From Candidatus Atribacter fermentans (lineage in GTDB: Bacteria; Atribacterota; Atribacteria; Atribacterales; Atribacteraceae), in contig JAAYUT010000479.1 of NCBI GenBank assembly GCA_012517485.1, forward strand, positions 1 through 11,972: DNA of 11,972 nt, written 5' to 3'. Shown piece by piece: positions 1 through 6,261 of this stretch. Under the pieces are notes generated by a model. The model had not been told where the DNA came from, made no database searches, and saw only the letters and a list, made by a program, of their open reading frames with translations. The translations under genes and the position numbers were made by a program. Position 1 is the stretch's first letter. Each line of letters begins with the position of its first letter.

Positions 1-540
1 GGTATAACAGTTGCTATTAATCGCTGGGCAGGTGCAAAAGCAGTTTTTGACCAATATCCAGATATTAAAATTTTAGGCAAAACCTTTGCTGATTGGGATT
101 ATGCTAAAGGAAAAGTAGCTATGGAAAATTTTTTAGCAGCATTTCCAGATATTGATGGTGTTTGGGCTTCAGGTGGAGCAATGACTCAGGGAGCAATTGA
201 AGCTTTTCTGGAAGCTGGTCGGCCGTTAGTACCTATGTCAGGCGAAGATAACAATGGATTTTTAAAACTTTGGAAAGAAAACATGGGTAAAGATAAATTT
301 GATGCAGTAGGATGTTCAATGCCGACCTATTTCTTTGCAGAAGGATTAAAATTAGGTTTGGATATTGTCCAAGGGAAAGTCGAAGTGGGAAAAGATGTTC
401 CAAAAGATCAAATTTTGCATGTTTACACAATTACCAGCGAAAACCTTGATCAATTTGTTCGACCTGATTTACCTGATTCATTCTGGGCAAATACCCATAT
501 GAACGAAGAACAAATCAAAGCTTTATTCCCAGGTGAGTAA
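1..540 (+). CDS. Sugar ABC transporter substrate-binding protein, C-terminal part (5' end outside window)
   Basis: This is the last 179 residues of a periplasmic binding protein that captures a sugar or polyol and delivers it to the permease-ATPase complex encoded just downstream. The reading frame is open from base 1, and the gene ends in tandem in-frame stops (TAA TAA). The visible part has the Rossmann-like alternation of the Peripla_BP_4 (ribose-binding-like) fold. It includes a stretch of the type FPDIDGVWASGG (near bases 142-177), typical of the second lobe where the ligand's effect on lobe closure is sensed, then SGEDNNGF, and a C-terminal tail containing RPDLPDSFW. The signal peptide and first lobe are not visible, so the ligand cannot be inferred. 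Order and strand make it the first visible gene of the importer operon. The family call is firm; the substrate is unknown. Confidence 0.9.
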   Translation, partial: GITVAINRWAGAKAVFDQYPDIKILGKTFADWDYAKGKVAMENFLAAFPDIDGVWASGGAMTQGAIEAFLEAGRPLVPMSGEDNNGFLKLWKENMGKDKFDAVGCSMPTYFFAEGLKLGLDIVQGKVEVGKDVPKDQILHVYTITSENLDQFVRPDLPDSFWANTHMNEEQIKALFPGE

Positions 541-565
541 TAAGTTACTAATTGACAAAATGATA

Positions 566-607
566 AAAAATCAGAGGGAGATTTATTCGTTGCTCCCTCT
601 GATTTTT
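566..607 (+). terminator. Strong hairpin between binding-protein and ATPase genes (partial terminator or mRNA stabiliser)
   Basis: A perfect 15-bp inverted repeat pairs bases 566-580 (ending TCAGAGGGAG) with 593-607 (starting CTCCCTCTGA) around a 12-base loop. The stem starts in an A-run and ends in five T, the form of a Rho-independent terminator that can also act as a 3' stabiliser. It lies 25 bases after the binding-protein stop, and the ATPase ribosome binding site (GGAGG at 610-614) begins within three bases of the stem. Such hairpins between binding-protein and membrane-component genes are known to make expression unequal. Partial read-through is an inference, because no promoter is visible between the two genes. 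Confidence 0.8.
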
Positions 608-623
608 GTGGAGGCTTTTTACT

Positions 624-2117
624 TTGATAATGCTGGAATGTAAGGATATTACAAAGACCTTTCCAGGAGTAACCGCCCTTAGCCACGTTTCTATCTTCTT
701 TAACCAAGCCGAAATCCATGCTTTGGTAGGCGAAAATGGTGCTGGAAAATCTACCTTAATTAAGATTATTGCTGGAAAATATCGTCCGGATACGGGAGAA
801 ATTTATTTAAAGGGCAAAAAAGTTCAAATGACTGATCCAAGAAAAGCTATTGAGCACGGGATAAGTACTGTTTTCCAAGAGTATAATCTCCTTCCACATC
901 TTCGCGTTCTTGAAAATATTATTTTGGGAAATGAACCAATTGGGAAAAGAGGACGCATTGATTGGAAAAAAGCCAGAGCAATTTGCACACAGCTGATGGA
1001 TAATCTACAGATAAATATTGATCTCGATCGCTATGCAGGTGATTTGGGAGCAGCTGAAGCAAAAATGGTCGAAATTCTAAAGGCTCTCGTTTCAAAAGCA
1101 GAAATTATCATTATGGATGAACCTACTGCAGCTCTTCCAGAAAAAGAAGTAGAAGCGCTTTTTCGTCTTATTCGCAATTTGAAAGCATCGGGGGTAACAG
1201 TCATTTATATTTCCCATCGTTTAAATGAGATTTTTTCTATTGCTGATCGGGTTTCGGTTCTCAAAGATGGAAAAATGGTAGGTACATTTTCAGTAAATTC
1301 AATTAATCAGGATGAGTTAATTCGACTGATGATAGGGAGAGAAATCAGTAGTACTTTTTCCTACCGTCAAAATTTTCAAGAGAATCCTGTCATTTTATCA
1401 TTGCGTAATATTGAAGATCAAAGGCATCTTAAGGGTATAAGTTTTGATTTGCATCAAGGTGAAATCCTTGCTATAGGAGGAATGACTGGGAACGGTCAAA
1501 GAGAGATCATTCGGTTCCTTTTCGGTTCTCATTCAATAAGTAAAGGCGAGGTCTTTTATGAAGGGAAAAAAGTATCAATTCGTTCACCTCGAGATGCACT
1601 CCAATTAGGCATTGGTTTCATTCCAGATGATAGGCGAAATGAAGGGTTGGCTGTAACACAATCGGTGAGGAAAAATATTGCCCTTCCCTCTATTCATTTA
1701 AGACAAACAATCGGGTTTATTCACCACCGAGAAGAAAAAGAAGTCGTTGAAAAGATGGTCTCTACATTAAGTATATTAGTTCCTATGATTTCAACTCCTG
1801 TTCAAAATTTAAGTGGTGGGAATCAACAGCGAGTTGTCATTGCCAAATGGTTACCATTAAAGCCAAAAGTTCTTCTCTTTCACGAACCAACCTTGGGAGT
1901 CGATGTTGGTGCAAAAATGGGGATTTATCAGCTCATGAGGCAGTTTGCTGATGAGGGAGTTGCTATTCTTATCGTTACAAGTGATATGATTGAACTCCTT
2001 AGAATTCCTGATCGTATTTTGGTTTTTTTTGAAGGAAAAATTACTGGTGAGTTTTTTCGTCAAAATGCCACTGAAGAAAAAATCATGTTTGCAGCGAGTG
2101 GTCAGAAAGGAGCTTGA
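624..2117 (+). CDS. Sugar ABC transporter ATP-binding protein with two ATPase domains (RbsA/MglA/XylG type)
   Basis: This is the cytoplasmic double-domain ATPase that powers import of the sugar held by the upstream binding protein. From a TTG start, 9 bases after GGAGG (610-614), it has 497 residues, the usual length for the CUT2 family. ATG at 630 is an almost equal alternative, but its spacing of 15 bases is long. Domain 1 has Walker A GENGAGKST (36-44), Walker B IIIMDEPTAAL (about 161-171) and an H-loop SHR. Its signature is poor: LGAAEAKM (141-148) instead of an LSxGxxQ-like motif. Domain 2 (about residues 255-490) has a degenerate Walker A (GMTGNGQRE), a good signature LSGGNQQR (396-403), and FHEPT (419-423), where the usual Walker B Asp is His. 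One composite ATP site therefore looks intact and the other degenerate. Only 4 bases separate it from the first permease gene. The family is certain; the substrate is unknown. Confidence 0.95.
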   Translation: MIMLECKDITKTFPGVTALSHVSIFFNQAEIHALVGENGAGKSTLIKIIAGKYRPDTGEIYLKGKKVQMTDPRKAIEHGISTVFQEYNLLPHLRVLENIILGNEPIGKRGRIDWKKARAICTQLMDNLQINIDLDRYAGDLGAAEAKMVEILKALVSKAEIIIMDEPTAALPEKEVEALFRLIRNLKASGVTVIYISHRLNEIFSIADRVSVLKDGKMVGTFSVNSINQDELIRLMIGREISSTFSYRQNFQENPVILSLRNIEDQRHLKGISFDLHQGEILAIGGMTGNGQREIIRFLFGSHSISKGEVFYEGKKVSIRSPRDALQLGIGFIPDDRRNEGLAVTQSVRKNIALPSIHLRQTIGFIHHREEKEVVEKMVSTLSILVPMISTPVQNLSGGNQQRVVIAKWLPLKPKVLLFHEPTLGVDVGAKMGIYQLMRQFADEGVAILIVTSDMIELLRIPDRILVFFEGKITGEFFRQNATEEKIMFAASGQKGA

Positions 2118-2121
2118 ACCA

Positions 2122-3090
2122 ATGAATAAAATATATTCATTTTGGTATCAAATCCTTCATCCTGATCGTCATTCTTCAGCTTTTATCTGGTTCATTTTAT
2201 TAGGTTTAGTAATTATTGTAGTGGCAATCGTTCCAGAATTTATCCAAATTAACAATGTATCGAATGTTTTAATTCAAATGGTACCTTTAGGTTTAGTTAG
2301 TTTGGGACAGGGATTAGTTATACTTGGAGGAGGAATTGACCTTTCAGTTGGTTCACAAATCAGCTTGATCACTCTTATTGCTGCCAATACGATGACGGAT
2401 TCTCCAGTGATTATTATTCTGTCATTATTATTATGTCTTGGTGCAGGCGTTGTTTTTGGAACTCTTAATGGGTTATTGGTTCATAAAATGAATATACCCC
2501 CATTAATTGTTACGCTCTGTACCAGTTTCATTTTCCAAGGTTTAGCTTATACCCTTCACAAAACTACTGGTGGTTATATTCCGAGTTCATTCCAAATGTC
2601 TCTCACAATAAGTTGGGGTTTATTTTCCATTCCCTTTCTTTTGTTCCTGAGTTTTATTGGAATAGAATTTTATCTTTTATACAGAACCCGATTTGGGCGG
2701 TATATTTATGCTTTGGGTGGGAATGAAGAGGTTTTAGCCAATGCAGGTGTATCAGTAGGGAAGATTAAAGTAACAACCTATGTTATTGCTGGGCTTATGG
2801 CAGCAATAACTGGTCTTTATTTAGCAGCTCGTGTGAAAAGTGGAGGAGCTCTCTATGGAGTACCTTTTACACTTAATTCAGTAACAGCTGTTGTAGTAGG
2901 CGGTACTCCTTTATCGGGAGGAGTGGGTGGTTTAGGAGGAACAATTGCTGGTGTTGCCATTGTTTCAATGTTAAATAATGTGCTTAATTTAATTAGTTTC
3001 CGATTCAATTTACAATCTTCGTTTTATAAAGAAATATTAACTGGTTTGGTTTTGGTTATTGCTATGATCTTTTATCGAAAAAGGAGTTAG
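2122..3090 (+). CDS. Sugar ABC transporter permease (BPD_transp_2 / RbsC-like), first of two
   Basis: This integral membrane subunit forms half of the sugar channel. ATG 2122 was chosen because AAAGGAG (2106-2112) lies 9 bases upstream; an in-frame start further upstream would lie inside the ATPase gene. The 322-residue product has a charged N-terminus followed by many hydrophobic segments, starting about residues 20-38. It carries the family hallmark GGIDLSVGS (70-78). A cytoplasmic loop about residues 188-216 (RFGRYIYALGG through AGVSVGKIK) is the likely docking site for the ATPase. The late glycine-rich motif VVGGTPLSGGVGG (258-270) is also conserved in RbsC-like proteins. It sits 4 bases after the ATPase stop and 2 bases before the second permease, so co-translation is likely. 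The two permeases are clearly different sequences, which suggests a heterodimeric channel. Confidence 0.94.
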   Translation: MNKIYSFWYQILHPDRHSSAFIWFILLGLVIIVVAIVPEFIQINNVSNVLIQMVPLGLVSLGQGLVILGGGIDLSVGSQISLITLIAANTMTDSPVIIILSLLLCLGAGVVFGTLNGLLVHKMNIPPLIVTLCTSFIFQGLAYTLHKTTGGYIPSSFQMSLTISWGLFSIPFLLFLSFIGIEFYLLYRTRFGRYIYALGGNEEVLANAGVSVGKIKVTTYVIAGLMAAITGLYLAARVKSGGALYGVPFTLNSVTAVVVGGTPLSGGVGGLGGTIAGVAIVSMLNNVLNLISFRFNLQSSFYKEILTGLVLVIAMIFYRKRS

Positions 3091-3092
3091 GA

Positions 3093-4052
3093 ATGTCCGA
3101 AATTAAAGTTTATAAACCCAACCATTTTTCTTATTTTATGAAAAATTATGGTGTATATATTGGGTTAATTATTTTATTATCAATTTCCGGGATTCTTTCT
3201 CCTCAATCATTTAATCCAGTTGGTCTATTGAATATTGCGAAACAAACTGCTGGTCTGGGTATTGTTTCGATCGGCCAAACCATGGTGATTTTAACTGGAG
3301 GAATTGACCTTTCGGTTGGCTCAATTATAACTTTTATTCATGTTTTTTCTATTGGAACTATTTTAGGTAATGCCCAATTGGTGCTTCCAGTGAGTCTTCT
3401 CTGTCTTTTATTGGGGTTATTTTTTGGTTTTCTGAATGGTTTAGGTATTACAAAAGCACGTATTTCGCCCTTCGTGATGACTCTTTGTATGGATTTTATT
3501 TTACGAGGGTTATATTTGATTTATACCAAAGGACAACCAAGAGGAATTGTGCCCAATAATCTTCGCTTTATCGGCCGTGGTCGAGTTTTAAACATTGTCC
3601 CTGTTGCTTTTCTTATTTGGATTGTTATTGCTATCTTATTTATTGTTATTCTCTATCGAACAACCTGGGGAGCACGTTTGTATGCGGTAGCTGCGAATTC
3701 TCGAACTGCTCAACTTTCCGGGGTAAAGAATGATACCATTCTTATATCGGTCTATGCCTTATCTGGTCTTCTTTCGGCAGTCGCAGCCTTAGTCCTTACT
3801 GGTGATATTGGTGCAGTATCGTTGGGATTGGGAAGAGATTACTCACTTGATTCAATTGCAGCTACTGTAATTGGTGGGACTTCTTTTGTAGGTGGAATAG
3901 GCGGCGTTGAGGGAACAATTGCCGGTGCATATATCATTAAATTATTGACATCTTTACTTCAGAAAATAAACATATCGAATACTGGCAAGCTTATTATCCA
4001 AGGAGTTTTAATTTTGTTTATTGTGGGGGCTTACTCTCGAAAGAAAAACTAA
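3093..4052 (+). CDS. Sugar ABC transporter permease (BPD_transp_2 / RbsC-like), second of two
   Basis: This is the second membrane subunit of the same importer, 319 residues long. Its ATG lies two bases after the previous stop and 6 bases after AAGGAG (3081-3086), so its ribosome binding site is inside the end of the first permease gene. Hydrophobic segments run through the whole protein. The family motif GGIDLSVGS is at 69-77, the probable ATPase-coupling loop at about 189-213 (TTWGARLYAVAANSR onward), and VIGGTSFVGGIGG at 259-271. It keeps the same motif order as its neighbour but diverges elsewhere, for example in the loop KGQPRGIVPNNLRF (146-159) that is probably periplasmic. This fits ancient duplication and a heterodimer rather than a recent copy. 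The family is certain; the substrate is unknown. Confidence 0.94.
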   Translation: MSEIKVYKPNHFSYFMKNYGVYIGLIILLSISGILSPQSFNPVGLLNIAKQTAGLGIVSIGQTMVILTGGIDLSVGSIITFIHVFSIGTILGNAQLVLPVSLLCLLLGLFFGFLNGLGITKARISPFVMTLCMDFILRGLYLIYTKGQPRGIVPNNLRFIGRGRVLNIVPVAFLIWIVIAILFIVILYRTTWGARLYAVAANSRTAQLSGVKNDTILISVYALSGLLSAVAALVLTGDIGAVSLGLGRDYSLDSIAATVIGGTSFVGGIGGVEGTIAGAYIIKLLTSLLQKINISNTGKLIIQGVLILFIVGAYSRKKN

Positions 4053-4071
4053 TATGAGGAGGAGTAGGGTT

Positions 4072-5094
4072 GTGAAGAAATTAGGCGTTGGAATCATAGG
4101 GACTGGTTGGGTTTCGGGAGAATATATTCGTGCTTTTAAACTGAATCCCAATACCGAAGTTGTGGCTATAGCCAGCCGAGATAAAATGAAAGCTGCTGCA
4201 AAAGCAAAGGAATATCAATTAGAATCCTGCTGGTATTTTACTGATCCTGAAGAGATGATGAAACTTCCAGAAGTTGATATCGTCTGTATTTGTACACCCA
4301 ATTTTATGCATGCTGAACAAACCATTATGGCTGCAAGTTACGGGAAACATATCGTAATTGAAAAACCAATAGCTATTCATTGGTCAGATATGAAGAAAAT
4401 GAAAGAAGCCGTTGATAAGGCTGGAGTCACAACAATTGTTGGCTTTGTGTTGCGTTGGAACCCTCTGTTTATGACAATTAAGAAATTGCAAAAAGATAAT
4501 GTTTTGGGGAGAATTTTTTATGCTGAAGTAGATTATTTGCACAGAATCGATGAAAACTACTTGTGTTATCCCTGGTCAAGAAAAAAAGAAACTGGTGGTT
4601 CAATCCTTCAAGTTGGTGGATGCCATGCAGTAGATGGTCTCCGTTGGTTTATTCAACAAGAAGCAGTAGAAGTAGTCGCTTTATCAGGGCGTTATCGTAG
4701 TGATTTTGAACAGGATACCACTATTACTTTTATAGCTCGTTTTAAAGATGGTGCAATGGGGAAAGTATGCACATCTTATGATGTTCATTGTCCTTATATT
4801 TATAACCTCGAACTTTATGGAGAAAACGGAACGATAAGAAACAATCATTTATGGTCAAAGAAATCTTTCCCTGGCCAGGAAGATTGGATCACTATTCCAA
4901 CTACGACACCTGATTCAGGAGATGTAACTCATCATCCATTTCCTGGCGAAGTCAATCACTTTATTGATTGTATTTTAAAAAAAGAAAAAACAATTGTGAG
5001 TCTCGATGATGCTTTGAAAACATTTGAGATAATTGAAGCGGCTGATCGTAGTGCTCAGCAAGGGGGGAAACCCATTTCTTTACCATTTGAATAG
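4072..5094 (+). CDS. Gfo/Idh/MocA family NAD(P)-dependent oxidoreductase
   Basis: This is a soluble dehydrogenase of the glucose-fructose oxidoreductase / inositol dehydrogenase family, which oxidises or reduces sugars, cyclitols or their derivatives with NAD(P). I chose GTG 4072 (340 residues) because GGAGG (4058-4062) is 9 bases upstream. The in-frame ATG at 4054 has that site inside its own coding sequence and no good site before it. The Rossmann glycine motif GIIGTG is at residues 7-12, CTPNFMH at 74-80, and the cofactor- and substrate-site motif EKP at 97-99. GGCHAVD (182-188) carries the family's active-site His and Asp. The C-terminal sheet domain completes a usual-length protein. It follows the second permease by 19 bases and is probably in the same operon, so its substrate may be the imported sugar or a derivative. 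The exact reaction cannot be read. Confidence 0.92.
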   Translation: MKKLGVGIIGTGWVSGEYIRAFKLNPNTEVVAIASRDKMKAAAKAKEYQLESCWYFTDPEEMMKLPEVDIVCICTPNFMHAEQTIMAASYGKHIVIEKPIAIHWSDMKKMKEAVDKAGVTTIVGFVLRWNPLFMTIKKLQKDNVLGRIFYAEVDYLHRIDENYLCYPWSRKKETGGSILQVGGCHAVDGLRWFIQQEAVEVVALSGRYRSDFEQDTTITFIARFKDGAMGKVCTSYDVHCPYIYNLELYGENGTIRNNHLWSKKSFPGQEDWITIPTTTPDSGDVTHHPFPGEVNHFIDCILKKEKTIVSLDDALKTFEIIEAADRSAQQGGKPISLPFE

Positions 5095-5367
5095 CTTTAT
5101 ATATTAAAAAATTATAATTTGTTTTGTAAATTCAGCAATGAGTAAAAAATCGTCATACTGGCACCTTCCTTTTTTAAGGAGTGACGGTCTTATCAAAAAA
5201 AGAAAGAGTATGAAGAGTTATCATATTTATGCGATATTGGAAAGATGCAAAATTGCGGGAACGAATTTTACATACTTAATACCACTCCTTTATTGGGGGG
5301 AATCAATAGATTTAATTCTTATATCAAAAAATTTCATAAACTTATCAGAGACTTAAGGAGAAAAGTT
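5095..5367. other. 273-base non-coding gap with weak symmetric sequences
   Basis: No convincing gene or consensus promoter is visible here. Just after the Gfo/Idh/MocA stop is a 12-base AT palindrome (AAATTATAATTT, 5109-5120) without a GC stem, so it is a poor terminator. Bases 5151-5186 can fold into an imperfect hairpin: CGTCA (5151-5155) with TGACG (5182-5186), and TTCCTT (5166-5171) with AAGGAG (5176-5181, one G-U pair) around a TTTT loop, with a one-sided bulge. AAGGAGTG (5176-5183) also has an exact reverse complement at 5283-5290. This could be a decayed dispersed repeat or a weak 3' structure. The promoter of the 2TM gene must lie here if that gene is not read from the importer operon, but I could not pick it out. 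Confidence 0.4.
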
Positions 5368-5640
5368 ATGGATGAGAAGGAAAGGTATGAAAGCGCAAAA
5401 AAACAAGTTATGGAAATGAAATCATTCTATTCCCATCTTATTGTTTATCTTATTATGGCAGTATTTTTTATTGTTATTAATTTGGTAACTTCACCAGGAG
5501 TTTATTGGTTTTATTGGCCGATTATAGGTTGGGGTATCGGAGTATTTTTCCATGGTATGGAAACATTTAAAAAAGGAACATTCGGAAAGAATTGGGAAGA
5601 GAAAAAAATCCAGGAAATAATGCAAAAAGATCGAAAATAA
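5368..5640 (+). CDS. Small 2TM-domain membrane protein
   Basis: This is a 90-residue protein with a charged N-terminus (about 20 residues), two hydrophobic segments (about residues 22-41 and 46-64) and a basic, lysine-rich tail. The second segment contains YWFYWPIIGWGIGVFFHG, an aromatic-rich pattern typical of the 2TM domain (PF13239). That domain occurs alone or at the N-terminus of some LytTR and histidine-kinase-like proteins. Its function is not established. ATG 5368 is supported by AAGGAG (5355-5360) 7 bases upstream; reading further upstream in the same frame gives low-quality sequence. It stands alone, preceded by a 273-base gap and followed by a terminator-like hairpin, so it may be a single-gene unit. 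Both termini are probably cytoplasmic, judging from their charge. The family match is from pattern recognition. Confidence 0.82.
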   Translation: MDEKERYESAKKQVMEMKSFYSHLIVYLIMAVFFIVINLVTSPGVYWFYWPIIGWGIGVFFHGMETFKKGTFGKNWEEKKIQEIMQKDRK

Positions 5641-5686
5641 AGAAAAAAAGGAAATTTATTCTCAATGGTATTGCAAGGCTGCCTTG

Positions 5687-5711
5687 AAGGGTGGTTTTCC
5701 ATTCCCTTTTT
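5687..5711 (+). terminator. Probable Rho-independent terminator after 2TM gene
   Basis: AAGGGTGG (5687-5694) pairs with CCA (5699-5701) and CCCTT (5704-5708) around a TTTT loop, with a two-base TT bulge. A run of T follows to 5711. The stem is short and bulged, so strength is moderate. It lies 47 bases after the 2TM stop and ahead of a candidate promoter, which makes it a plausible transcription boundary. Confidence 0.5.
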
Positions 5712-5725
5712 AAATGATGAAAGGG

Positions 5726-5731
5726 TATAAT
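5726..5731 (+). promoter_or_regulatory. Candidate sigma-70-type -10 element (TATAAT) for the following gene
   Basis: An exact TATAAT sits 37 bases before the ATG of the small acidic protein and just after the probable terminator, where a promoter is expected. The best -35 at suitable distance (TTCCCT, 5702-5707, spacer 18) matches only three of six consensus bases and overlaps the terminator stem. The promoter is plausible by position but weakly supported by sequence. Confidence 0.4.
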
Positions 5732-5768
5732 AATGTGCAAATGAAAATAATATTTGGAGGAATAATAC

Positions 5769-6224
5769 ATGAATATTGATTTGAGTCGAGAAGAATACGA
5801 ATTATTAGTAGAAATGATTTATACTGCGGATTACGTTTATTGTGCTTATTTAAGTGAGCGTGACCAAAGTCGGGAAAAGTATCATTTACTACAACAAAAA
5901 ATAATGTCATATGCCAATCAATTTAAAAAAGGAAATTTAGTAGAATGGGACGAGGAATCGAAACAATTTATGCCTTCAAAGGATTTTGCTGAAAAAGCTC
6001 CTTCGGTTCAATTTATCGAGGATTTTGAAATCAATACCTTTTGGGAACAACTAATTGATCGATTAGCAATCCGGGATCTATTTAATCATTATGGTGAGGA
6101 TGTTGTTTCACAAATGGATGAAAAAGAATTTTTCCTGAAGAGGAGCCAATTTAGGGAAAAATATGAAGAAGAATTTGAAAAAAATGGATTACAAAATATA
6201 TTTTTCTCTGGTGTCATGAAATAA
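5769..6224 (+). CDS. Small acidic cytoplasmic protein of unknown function
   Basis: This gene encodes a 151-residue soluble protein with no signal peptide, membrane segment or cysteine-rich site. I cannot assign a function. It begins MNIDLSREEYELLVEMIY, followed by ADYVYCAY, and is rich in Glu, Asp, Lys and Phe/Tyr. The middle holds NLVEWDEESKQFMPS (56-70), and the rest looks mainly helical, ending in charged helices (about 117-140). The architecture (N-terminal LxxEEYxxLLxMIYxAxxV pattern, then a WxxLIDRLAxRDL-like segment at 88-100) resembles small conserved proteins I have seen annotated only as hypothetical. The start is secure: GGAGG (5756-5760) is 8 bases before the ATG, and no in-frame ATG competes. 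It is 37 bases upstream of the isomerase and probably co-transcribed with it. Base composition matches its neighbours. Confidence 0.8.
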   Translation: MNIDLSREEYELLVEMIYTADYVYCAYLSERDQSREKYHLLQQKIMSYANQFKKGNLVEWDEESKQFMPSKDFAEKAPSVQFIEDFEINTFWEQLIDRLAIRDLFNHYGEDVVSQMDEKEFFLKRSQFREKYEEEFEKNGLQNIFFSGVMK

Positions 6225-6261
6225 TAAATCGTATAAGGTTTCTAATAGTGTGGAGGTTTTT

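Noticed and set aside
552..557. A perfect TTGACA just before the intra-operon hairpin
   Set aside because: No -10 element exists at 16-18 bases: that position is inside the GC-rich hairpin arm (GAGGGAG).
4054..4071. ATG start for the Gfo/Idh/MocA gene at 4054
   Set aside because: The strong GGAGG lies inside this extension, so GTG 4072 is better supported.
5109..5120. A 12-base AT palindrome after the dehydrogenase, as a terminator
   Set aside because: The stem has no G-C pair and would be too weak to stop transcription.
5138..5356. A 72-codon reading frame in the gap after the Gfo/Idh/MocA gene
   Set aside because: It has no ribosome binding site, an unremarkable composition with no recognised motif, and overlaps the hairpin region. 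It looks like chance.
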